In this document: in pieces, positions 20,525-28,674 of the stretch
How positions within the stretch are numbered: position 1 is the first letter of the stretch
Layout: each line of letters starts with the position of its first letter
Origin: Euglena gracilis
Lineage: Eukaryota; Euglenida; Euglenophyceae; Euglenales
DNA: 64,000 nucleotides
Direction: 5' to 3'
NCBI GenBank assembly: GCA_039621445.1
Contig: CP154956.1
Span: forward strand, 91,855,934 to 91,919,933
Program-made: the position numbers and the translations under genes
The notes under the pieces: generated by a model
Seen by the model: only the letters and a program-made list of their open reading frames with translations
Told to the model about the DNA's origin: nothing
Database searches by the model: none

Positions 20525-21142
20525 TTGGGGGCCGGGGACCCCGCTCGCCCCCCGGGGAGGCCGCCGCTTTCGCTGGGGCCGCAACCACTGTTTTCCGGCC
20601 CTGGAGGGCTCAGGCCAGGGCCTTTGTGAAAGTGGGCCCCGTTTTCCAGTAAATCAACAGACTGTGAAGGGGGTGAGGTGTGCCCCCCCGACCCAGGGTC
20701 TCCAGTTGCCCCGCGTAGGATCATTTTTTCCCTCCACTGTTGGTTTTTTCCCATTTCTCAACTTGAACTTTGTGGATGAAAAATCCAAGAGGCAAAAACC
20801 AACCCACCTACTTAGGTGAGCAAATCAGCAGCACAAGACAAACCTGGATTGGAGGTTTGGGAGTACCTGGGTTCAGGAAACCTGCTGCTTGGGGTAGGAA
20901 AACAATTTGGAAATCAATGCCTTGGTTTCTTGGAAAAATTGAATTGATTCTTTTGATTCTTCGATTCTCAGTTGACTTTTGTGCTTCTTTGATTCTCAAA
21001 TCCAATTCTCAAATTCTTCCTGGAATTTGCTGGGGTTCCAATTCCACTCGCGTGACGGTTGACCTGCTTTGGTGGTTCCTACCGGGGGTTTTTGGGAATT
21101 TTCTGGTAAATCTTTGGCTGCCGACGCCAGCGGCAGCCGACA
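20523..21142 (-). repeat. LTR (5' LTR of the nested element)
   Basis: A 620-bp partner of 15496-16119. Differences are mostly single substitutions plus a few small indels in the C-run and GGGGGGGCTGC region. Ends TGTTGG...CCGACA, followed by CATA. Confidence 0.93.
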
Positions 21143-21383
21143 CATATGTGACTGAGAGGGGTATGGCATTTGTGCCTGAACCATTTGGGGGGGGTGGCAT
21201 TTGTGTTTGAGCCGCATAAGCAGCTGGGGGAGGTTGATATACCGCGTATGTGGGCGCCCCTTGGAGTTGTGGTGCCGCCGCATAGGCGTGTGGGGGGTAG
21301 CGAGGGCTGGCATACTGTATAGGGGGCGGTCCTGGGCCGCGCCCTGGGTCTTGCATTGGTCCGGGGACCAAAAGCAACAACAA
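21143..21383 (-). CDS. Chromovirus ORF3, N-terminal part
   Basis: A minus-strand frame from an ATG at 21381-21383 (or 21354-21356). It is Pro/Tyr/Ala-rich: PPIQYASPRYPPHAYAAAPQ, then QGAPTYAVYQPP and AAYAAQTQMPPPPNG. It is cut by the LTR insertion at 21143. About 20-50 bases upstream of the ATG the minus strand has a strong pyrimidine tract ending in CTACAG (AG at 21405-21404), which looks like a 3' splice site. It lies about 100 bp downstream of the chromodomain stop. A shorter remnant of the same junction is present downstream of the second chromodomain at 47440-47520. Function unknown. The position is that of an extra 3' ORF. Confidence 0.55.
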
Positions 21384-21482
21384 AAAAAAGTAGCTTTGAT
21401 GAGCTGTAGAAAAAGAAGAGAGAAACGAATTGGGGTTGGGAGAAAAACACAGAGAGGGGAGGAAAAGGCCTATAGGCCGATT

Positions 21483-21716
21483 TTAAAAATAATTCACGGA
21501 AATGTGTATGTTATTTCTTTTATTCCACGGCTTCCAGTCCTGTTGGACATAACCAATAATACTGGAGGCTGGCTCCCAGGTGTCCTCCTCTGGCCCATAG
21601 CCTTTCCACCTGACCTTCCAGTAATGGACTCCCCGCTCAATTTTGTGATCGAGAATTTTGTCTACCACAAAATCATCCGTTTCGGGTAACTTGGAACGGG
21701 GCTTGAAATAAAGCAC
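21483..21716 (-). CDS. Chromodomain of chromovirus copy 1
   Basis: A C-terminal pol segment with a classical chromodomain: VDKILDHKIERGVHYWKVRW, KGYGPEEDTWEPASSI, then a final helix QDWKPWNKRN. The aromatic residues expected to line the methyl-lysine pocket are at Y/W positions of HYWKVRWKGY and TWEP. In chromoviruses this domain follows integrase and is thought to direct insertion to particular chromatin. The frame ends at 21483. Upstream it joins the GPY/F-like linker, shifted by one or more frameshifts. Confidence 0.9.
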   Translation of the reverse strand: MLYFKPRSKLPETDDFVVDKILDHKIERGVHYWKVRWKGYGPEEDTWEPASSIIGYVQQDWKPWNKRNNIHISVNYF

Positions 21717-22094
21717 GGTAGTGCTTTGCCCTCAGGCGGGGAAAGGTATGGCTTAAAATCATCCATGTGAACATCCTCGATCCCGGTGGGCAGTTCCACC
21801 CTATAGCGGCCACATTTATCAACGCGTTCAAATTTCACAGGGCCCGAGCCAGAGGTGGTCTAGCTTGGAAGCCTGCATACGGATTCGGCTATTCCGAACC
21901 CATACGCGATCACCAGCACTATAGCCAGGTGATTTGAATTCTTGCAAAAATTTATTTCTCTTTTGAGAATGGATATCAGTAATGTGTTTCTGAACAGTAG
22001 TTCTGAGAGACTCTACTTCGGAGAACCATGTGTCACAGGTTACGCTACTTCGAGCTGGTCTCTCTGATAATATATCATCAATCGCTGGTGGGCC
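21717..22094 (-). pseudogene. Integrase C-terminal (GPY/F-like) linker, copy 1
   Basis: The minus-strand translation across changing frames gives the tail seen after gypsy integrase cores: SQKRNKFLQEF, PGYSAGDRVWVRNSR, then LDHLWLGPCEI and YRVELPTGIEDVHMDDFKPYL. The second copy at 47979-48255 preserves the same order in one frame. The LWLGPCEI motif is the GPY/F-type module. Broken by stops. Confidence 0.7.
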
Positions 22095-22775
22095 TCACCC
22101 AAAAACAATTTTATATGGGGAGTGCGGTAATAATAAACCCGGTAGGGTGTTTATATAAAAGAGGGACCATGGCAAAAACCGGACCCGGGCCTCGCGCGAG
22201 TCAGCCAGTGAGAGACGGAGCATATTTACAACAGCCTTCACTGCTGCCTCGGCGCGGCCATTGCCCTTCGGGTGATATATAATGGAAAAATGCTGTTCGA
22301 TTCCCAGTAAACCACATAGGGTTGTGAAGAAACAGGAAGAGATGAAATGATCTTGATCACTGACAATCTCATTCGGCAAGCCCATTAGGCAGATACACTT
22401 CTCCATAAATATCTGCGCTAAAATTTCCGCGGTCAACCCTGCCTTTTGGCATGGAATGGCTAGTACGTAACCACTCAACCGACAGACGACAACAAAAACG
22501 TGATCGCTAATTTTGCCATCTGCTCCTTTGCAAGGTTCTAATTCAAGAAAATCTATGCCGAGGGGCGTAAAAATTTCAGGGGGTACGGGGAAAAAATCAA
22601 GCGTACCAGGGGGGGGGTACCTCTGCGCGGTTTCACCGCTTGACAAATTTGGAACCGTTGCGAAATTTGCAAGCAGCGCGAATGCAAATCTTTTTCTTTC
22701 AGGGTTGTACAATACCTGCGACCCACCAAAGAATGAAGTTTGGGGGCCCCAGGGTGACCCTGGTTGTGATAACAC
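22095..22775 (-). CDS. Integrase catalytic core, chromovirus copy 1
   Basis: An open frame of 226 codons. Its catalytic triad is visible: D75 (PLGIDFLELEP), D140 (NEIVSDQDHF) and E176 (GNGRAEAAVKAV). Exactly 35 residues separate the second D and the E, the DD35E arrangement of retroviral and Ty3/gypsy integrases. HFSIIYHPKGNGRAE is the usual pre-E context. The H2C2 zinc-binding part lies just upstream (to the right) in another frame. The frame ends soon after LPGLLLPHSPYKIVFG. The domain order RT-RNaseH-IN-chromodomain places it in Ty3/gypsy chromoviruses. Confidence 0.9.
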   Translation of the reverse strand: MLSQPGSPWGPQTSFFGGSQVLYNPERKRFAFALLANFATVPNLSSGETAQRYPPPGTLDFFPVPPEIFTPLGIDFLELEPCKGADGKISDHVFVVVCRLSGYVLAIPCQKAGLTAEILAQIFMEKCICLMGLPNEIVSDQDHFISSCFFTTLCGLLGIEQHFSIIYHPKGNGRAEAAVKAVVNMLRLSLADSREARVRFLPWSLFYINTLPGLLLPHSPYKIVFG

Positions 22776-22899
22776 AAAAGGACTTCATCAACCAAGTCAC
22801 GGGGTATACAATATTTATATCCTGCATCATCGCGGTAACCAACCGTAAAGGGGAAAGGGAATAACTATGTACAACCTCGCCATTGCGCAGTCTGTGCAC
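22553..22899 (-). pseudogene. Integrase H2C2 zinc-binding region, copy 1
   Basis: Overlapping minus-strand frames give HSYSLSPLRLVTAMMQDINI, then EVLLCYHNQGHPGAPKLHSL and GRRYCTTLKE, the His-containing half of an integrase HHCC finger. The Cys half is frame-shifted (QISQRFQICQAVKPRRG). Damaged relative to a working finger. Confidence 0.6.
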
Positions 22900-22962
22900 T
22901 ATCGTGCTATATACGGGATCATGGGAGTAATCCCATTCACGAAAGAAGTGGAGAGAAGGTGA

Positions 22963-23739
22963 TTAGGATCGCGTAACGCGGCGGAGACCAGTTGTACGGC
23001 CTCGCTGCCTTCTCCCCCGTATAGGAGAGACTGGCAAAGAACACAAAATTGATGAAACGGGAAAAGAATCCAACATATCGTCAGCTGCGTCATATCGAAG
23101 CAGGTCTTTATCATCCCCTGGGCTGCCATGAAAGGTGGCATCACCCTCATCTGGGTTACCGGGGTAATGCCAGGGTGCTCGACTAAGCGGGTCTGCTACT
23201 TTCTGTGTATGGCCAGGGGTAAATACAACCACTAGGTGGAATTGGGTCAAAAATTCATGTCATCGGCATCTTCGGCCTACGGAAGACATAGCTTTGTTCA
23301 GATCCTCGGTGTACCAGTGTTGAAGACTCTCATGGTCAGTCAACACCAGTATTTGCACCAAGGAGATGGCGACCCAACTGCGGAATTTTTGCAAAATAAG
23401 TACGATTGTGTACGTTTCCTTCTCACGGATACTCCATTTGACTTGGCCTTTGCCATCTTCACCTTGTAGCTTTCCACTGAAGAATGCTACACGGCGTAAT
23501 TCGTTAGCCGCGTTATGCTGGCTTAGAACACCGCCTACAGCATAATCGCTGCTATCGACTTCCAGCACATAAGGCTTATAGGGATCCGCGATGTCGAGTA
23601 CGACATTTTCAAGCATTAGCTTTTTAATGCTCTCTAGAGCCTCACGCATATCTGCGTCCCATTTGATTATGGTATTTTCGGGTGCGCGATGTTTGAGTTG
23701 CCTCGATAGAGGCACCGCTGTTTTCACGAAATCCTTCAT
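22963..23739 (-). CDS. RNase H and connection, chromovirus copy 1
   Basis: The first frame (23739-23260) carries the end of the RT thumb and the RNase H of Ty3/gypsy type: D62 in LEVDSSDYAVGGVLSQH, E106/E108 in WSIREKETYTIVLILQKF, D135 in VLTDHESLQHW, and the GRRCRW end motif. After a frameshift near 23260 the tether to integrase continues (MTQFHLVVVFTPGHTQKVAD, PLSRAPWHYPGNPDEGDATF). RNase H would degrade the RNA strand of the RNA-DNA hybrid. Second copy at 49382-50067. Confidence 0.85.
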
Positions 23740-23949
23740 GTAAATCGCGTAGTATTGGGCTAATCCCTAAAATACTTTCAAATGGGTGATGGTCTTGATG
23801 ACCTCAGGTGTCCATTTCTTAATGGCCTCTAGTTTGCTGGGCGCCGCTCGGCGTTGGCCATTATTAAGAATGTGACCACAAAACTTTATCGTTTCGCGAA
23901 AGGTGCATTTTAGCTCCTTTGACAAAACGTCTATGCTTGAGAAATGCGG

Positions 23950-24534
23950 CTAATACCGCTCGAAAATCACAATAGTGAATGTCGAGAATATTCTCGTGTG
24001 TATTCGCTGAAGGGGGGGTGTACCAACCAAAACATCATCATTGTACACCAGCGCAAACGGGAATTCCTGTAAGACCCATTGGATCATGCGCTGAGACATT
24101 GCTGGTCCATTCCTAACACCCATTGGCAAAACCGTCCATTGGTAAACTCCTTTGGATGTTACAAAAGCCGTATAGGCTTGCGAATCGAGATCCAGATGCA
24201 TTTGGTGGAAACCATCCTCCAGGTCGAAAATTTACCACAAGCAATTATCCGCTTGTTTTGTGATGAGGTCCTCTATTAGAGGTAACGGGAATGGGTCATC
24301 CTTTGTTTGTGAGTTTATGTACCGTAATCCAGTACCAGCCTCCACTTTTTTCTTACCTGATGTGTCTGGGGGCTTAGAAACGACAAAAGCATGGGAGGTC
24401 CATTCACTTTTGGAAGGGATGATCCACTTCCGCTCTACGAGATTTTCAATCATTTCATTGAGAGCTATCTGTCTTTCTCCTGAACAACGGAATGGGCTTT
24501 GCGCCTTCCTTAAGCTCAATCCTACAAACACCAA
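23950..24534 (-). CDS. Reverse transcriptase, chromovirus copy 1
   Basis: Two pieces in one frame separated by a stop near 24232. First piece: fingers (ALNEMIENLVERKWIIPSKS, SHAFVVSKPPDTSGKKK, RYINSQTKDDPFPLPLIEDL). Second piece: palm (IFDLEDGFHQMHLDLDSQAY, YQWTVLPMGVRNGPAMSQRM) and the active site YNDDVLV (24034-24045), a variant of the usual YLDD or YVDD. The second copy has a sense codon where this copy has the stop, so the stop is decay. Upstream frames to 24780 carry the start of the fingers in other phases. Confidence 0.88.
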
Positions 24535-24929
24535 AAGGTCCGCGAATAGCTGGATCTATATCGCCAGCGTAAACAGGGTTCTCCAAAAACCAGAAAATTC
24601 GCGACTGATGCGCGTACAAAATTCTGCTGAATTGGGGTGCTGTGCTGCACTTTCAATGACAGCGGAAACCTGTTTATGGGTCATATCGACCATAGGAGGT
24701 CCGAACGGTGATGCCTATCGGCATTACGGACAAAAGCCGTATCGGCTCCCACATGGTCGGTATGATCCAACACACTAACATTCAGGGGTGGAGATTGAGA
24801 AACATTGAAAGCATCAAAGAAACAAACACGGAAAATTATTTTTTGAAAAGGTGGTAATACCACTCCACGGAAATCCTCGAATAGAGGATCGTCGTTTGGT
24901 AGGTCCCACCAAAAAAATGTGACATAAGT

Positions 24930-25934
24930 CTAATTTTGAAACCATTCCGCTTCGGGATTCACAGGAACAAGAAATGCGCCTCGCGCTTGATCCTGGAAAA
25001 CCTTATCTACAACAACCGGGATAAGTTTTAGGGGGGGAAGCATCCATAGGATAGTGGCTCCCCAAAACTTATCAAAAGCGTTAGAATGTTGCGACCAGTT
25101 TCGCAATAATCGCGAATGCGCGTTGGAAGGGAACGCATCAATTTCTAAGGTCAAATAAAAGGAATCCGCCATATCGGCGATTTTTGAAAACCAATGTTTC
25201 GAAATTCGATATTGACCAAACTGAAAAGCATTCCGGGTGTCCTTGGTGTACTTGGAGATCTGCTCATCATCCTGAAGGGGGGGAACACACTGTAATACCG
25301 AATAACAGAATTGTGAATCATCCACACACATGTCCATAGGACTCGATCTAGGGGGGGCATGGGTGGGTTGGGGATATACCCAGTCATCGGTGATGTGCGA
25401 TAGCGCGGAATGCGCGATATGCGCGGTATTCGCACTATGTGCCTGAAGCGCAATATGCGCGGGGGTGCTGGAGAGCGCCATAGGCGCATAGGGAGCGCTA
25501 TGCGCAAATCCGAAGAGGGAGGCAATGTCTTTGCACTGCAGTGCTTGATTCACTTTCGCGAATTGCGAAAAACTGCCAAGTGTATTCGTGAGCTGTGAAT
25601 AACTACCAAGTGTACTGATGGGTGTATCGCCCATGGTACCAAGGCTGTATACCTTTTGGTTATCTATTAAATACGTACCAAGTGTATGGGTACCACTACC
25701 AGGTGTAGGGGGGGAAAAATTCCCGGTTGCAGGATCCACTCGGATTAGTTTGGAAGTTTCAACAAGACATCCACAATCAAAATCATGGTAAGCGAAAATT
25801 CTCTGACAGTGAGCACATTGGTAGGAGGGTTGGTGCTTGTGGTGCACGTTTGTGTGGGTGTCAGTGCATAAGTTGGTGTCGGTTCCGGGTAGCTGCTGGG
25901 GGGTGTACAGGGGTGTCTGAAATCGACACACCAT
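24930..25934 (-). CDS. Long pol region between protease and RT, function unknown
   Basis: An open frame of 334 codons on the chromovirus strand. The N-terminal part has a Cys/His cluster (QCAHCQRIFAYHDFDCGC). The middle is Ala/His/Ser-rich and marked by short palindromic DNA (25404-25505). The C-terminal 150 residues are non-repetitive (QFGQYRISKHWFSKIADMAD, RNWSQHSNAFDKFWGATILW, PPLKLIPVVVDKVFQDQARG). The same sequence is recognisable in copy 2 at 51123-52044, so it is an authentic part of the element rather than chance. I do not recognise the domain. Ordinary gypsy elements have little sequence between protease and RT. Confidence 0.65.
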   Translation of the reverse strand: MVCRFQTPLYTPQQLPGTDTNLCTDTHTNVHHKHQPSYQCAHCQRIFAYHDFDCGCLVETSKLIRVDPATGNFSPPTPGSGTHTLGTYLIDNQKVYSLGTMGDTPISTLGSYSQLTNTLGSFSQFAKVNQALQCKDIASLFGFAHSAPYAPMALSSTPAHIALQAHSANTAHIAHSALSHITDDWVYPQPTHAPPRSSPMDMCVDDSQFCYSVLQCVPPLQDDEQISKYTKDTRNAFQFGQYRISKHWFSKIADMADSFYLTLEIDAFPSNAHSRLLRNWSQHSNAFDKFWGATILWMLPPLKLIPVVVDKVFQDQARGAFLVPVNPEAEWFQN

Positions 25935-26199
25935 TTGGAAAACGGAGAAGTTGGGCAGCTGGGACGGCTACTCGACACCGTAGTTACTTCAGGCCTTTAG
26001 GCTTTCGCCTGGGAACCCAGGAAAACGTGCGGGGTTAAGCTAGTGGCTTTCCCTACCGCATGGGAAACGAGCGGTAAAAGTGCGGTGGGTAGGGGGGCAT
26101 CTTTCTGTTTACCCCTAGGGTAAGAAACGGTGTTTTCGGTCGTGTAAAAGTTGTGGAAATGCGGGGGGACGTACTGGGTGACGTCACGGGGAACACGTT

Positions 26200-26548
26200 T
26201 GTTGGTGTGGTGTGTGTGCGGGGGGGTAGTGCGCAAACCGTGCGAAGGACAATCCACCACCAATCGGTGTTGCCGTTGGCATGGAAAACCGAGTACGACA
26301 TCAGGAACGGCGATATTCGCCTCGACTGCCCAAGTACCCAGAAAAATTTAGAATTGTGGGGTGTGTGTGTGGTGCTTCGAGATAATGGGGAGGACTATGT
26401 CCAAAATGCATCCCAAGTCACCACCGCACATGGGGCTGTTTTCTGCAGTCATAATTTGATGGGGTTCTTGGCGTGAACCAAGAGGGGGGTGGGTATAAGT
26501 CCTTTGCGGAAAAGAAGGGGGATTCGACACCCTGTGTCGACTAAAATT
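26200..26548 (-). pseudogene. Aspartic protease (retropepsin), chromovirus copy 1
   Basis: The minus strand encodes KILVDTGCRIPLLFRKGLIP with the catalytic Asp-Thr-Gly at 26538-26530. After frame changes it gives DVVLGFPCQRQHRLVVDCPS at about 26305-26245, which fits the conserved C-terminal D-I/V-I/L-G ... H...D pattern of gypsy proteases. Spacing of about 90 codons is right for a retropepsin monomer. Stops lie between, so this copy is inactive. It would cleave the Gag-Pol polyprotein. Confidence 0.7.
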
Positions 26549-26840
26549 TTGCCTTGTGCACAAAAATTTTGCGTTTTGATTTTCGCTTGGACCAAAAGTT
26601 CCATGGGGGGTACGCAAAGCGAAGGGTCGGGTGTAAAATAGTTGTCGCACCAACTGTTTCATGACCGTTTGCTTACTTTGCTCAACATTCCAAGCAAAAA
26701 TTTGGCGCGGGGAGTGGGGGACCCGAACATTTTCCGGGTACCGACCAAAAAGACCGATGGGCAGGGGGGCAGGGACGATCAGTTCCTACCTCCATCTGTT
26801 CATCAGCCCAGAGGTCCGTGCCCTCAGACCTCGGTCTCCC

Positions 26841-27776
26841 CTACTCCATATCGGAGTCGGCCTTTTGGCCTATGATGGTCTTCGTAGAATAAATTGCGCG
26901 TATCGCGTAAATCGCATTGCTGTCTTCCGCCAACTCATCCTCGGTGCTCTCATCCCCCTCCCTGCCCGAAGCCAGGTCTTTCTCCTCGATAGAGGATTTT
27001 TCGAAACCAACCCGCTGCCTATTGGCAGAACCGCAATTGGAATCGCGACCACCATGGCTAGGGCGGGGAGAACGGAATCGGGGGCACTTGGATGAATGGT
27101 TGTCTTTGGACCCACAAAGGCAACAACGGTTTCGCGATTGCGATTGCCTTTTGGCATCATACCGACGCGGGGAGCGGATATCCGCTCGACTGCGATCGGA
27201 TCGCGAAGAGGATGATGCACCTCGCGACCGAGATCGCGAAGAATTGCGATTTGTATCCCGATTGCGGGTAGGGGGGCGGGGGGACCGACCACGCGGTATG
27301 GAACCACGTCCTCTATTGCGGTGGGGTGAACGGGAACGCGGTCTACCGTCACTTGATCGGTATCCCGCACGCTGCGAATGCGCAGATCGTGAGGAACGCG
27401 AACTCCATGAAGAGAGGGATCCTCGGGGGCTCTTACTGCGCTTTCGGGCTTGGAGATTCGGACATTCGCAGGACATATGTCACGGTTGATTACATAAAAA
27501 GCAGACTTTGTCCGAAACTTGGTCAGAAGAGCGCGAATAGCGCGATTTGGATTCCCGTGTGGGGGATTTGGGGTTTGAGCGCGGATAGCGCGTTTTGGAA
27601 TCACTCGATGGTGATTTTGGTGATTTTGGGGAGGTAGTCCTTTGGACTGCATGGACTGAACCGGTAGGTACACCCGCGGTGGGGTGGTGGTTGTACGCCG
27701 ATTCAATCTGACCTAGAAGCTGTGATAATTTCATTTGTTTGGAAACATAGTTCCATCTCTCATCGAGAGTCAAAAT
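26841..27776 (-). CDS. Gag nucleocapsid with zinc knuckles, chromovirus copy 1
   Basis: Two in-phase pieces. 27773-27480: a short helical part, then Ser/Pro/Lys-rich sequence ending CFLCNQP. 27476-26841: HMSCEC, then a long Arg/Ser-rich RS-type domain (PRSRSPHRNRGRGSIPRGRS), a second Cys/His cluster (CCLCGSKDNHSSKC) and an acidic tail (EGDESTEDELAEDS). The first knuckle is CX2CX4HX4C only if the TGA at 27480-27482 is ignored, so the stop splits a canonical CCHC finger. The second cluster has non-standard spacing (CX2CX5HX3C). RNA binding and packaging is the expected role. Confidence 0.75.
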
Positions 27777-28560
27777 TTATCCCGCGAGTTCCTCGCGGTT
27801 AAGTTCCTTGATGAGTTTGGGGATATAGCGCAGTAATACCGCATCAAATTGTTCTTTGGTTTGTTTTTCCCCTAACTCATCAACTTCGGCTGCCAATACA
27901 GGCCACTTGGAGTACCACAAGTCTATCGACTTCCATTTGCGGTCCGAGGGGGGTAAATTGCCGCCATTTGTTTTCCAGACTGATTCTGGAAACCAAACTG
28001 GAGCATGAAAAAGCATATTGATCAACCAATTCCTCAAAAAAAATGCGCCTGCAGATGACTAATTGTCTGTCGCGTTCTTTTTCTTCCCTTGGGAGCCAAT
28101 CAATAAATTCCATCTTGATTAACTCTGGGTTGTCGTCTTGGGTGGGTCCCTTCAAATCCCAATAATACTCCCTGTCGCGGAAAAATTGTTTCCATGTGGT
28201 GGGGTCACCGTCCCATTGGGGCTTCACCTTGTTCGCTATCGCGATGGTGCCTTTGAAATCTTTCTGAGAAACCCGTGGCCCTTCGGTGGTATTCCAGGGG
28301 TGTGGGCCCGGGCGCGAAATTGCACCATGTGCAGGTTCACCGGTGGTTGCACCAGGGGTGTTGTTCGGGTTATTTTGCGAATGCGCATGGAACATACCAC
28401 TTTGTGTATCATAGGTACCATGCAAATTCGGGGAAACGCGATTGCGCGAATGGTGATGCGGTTGCGCATGTGGGGGTGAGGTGTCACATGGTTGCACCAT
28501 TGGTGCCACTAAGCAAATTTGGGAGGTATGACCAATGCCCGGTGTGGGGGTGCGGATCAT
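27777..28560 (-). CDS. Gag capsid-like region, chromovirus copy 1
   Basis: Overlapping minus frames (28560-27880, 28037-27777). After a His/Pro/Asn-rich lead comes sequence with the look of a retrotransposon Gag core: VKPQWDGDPTTWKQFFRDRE, KMEFIDWLPREEKERDRQLV, then in the other frame NWLINMLFHAPVWFPESVW and FDAVLLRYIPKLIKELNRE. This is assigned by its position directly before the zinc knuckle and by the W-x-x-F-x-x-R pattern, not by a database match. Confidence 0.6.
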
Positions 28561-28674
28561 ACTACGAATTAGTTCGGATTCCCGAATCTCTTGATTTAAG
28601 AGGGGGCGTGGGTCTGGTTATCGCTTGAAAACCCGACCCATCATCCGAAAGCTCGTCCATTTGGACTGGTAATG

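Larger units (their letters stand above)
15496..21142 (-). mobile_element. Complete non-autonomous LTR retrotransposon nested in ORF3
   Basis: A 5,647-bp element with LTRs of 624 and 620 bp differing by only a few percent, TG...CA ends, a CATA target duplication, a polypurine tract next to the 3' LTR (16120-16130) and a putative primer-binding site next to the 5' LTR (20510-20522). The interior encodes only gag-like sequence near its 5' end (19650-20522). I find no protease, RT, RNase H or integrase, so it would need enzymes from another element. Removing it with one target copy restores a continuous ORF3 frame across the site (QAQMPYPSQSHM then SALSQAQMPP). That is an exact empty-site reconstruction, supported by the second ORF3 copy at 43.3 kb. 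Confidence 0.92.
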
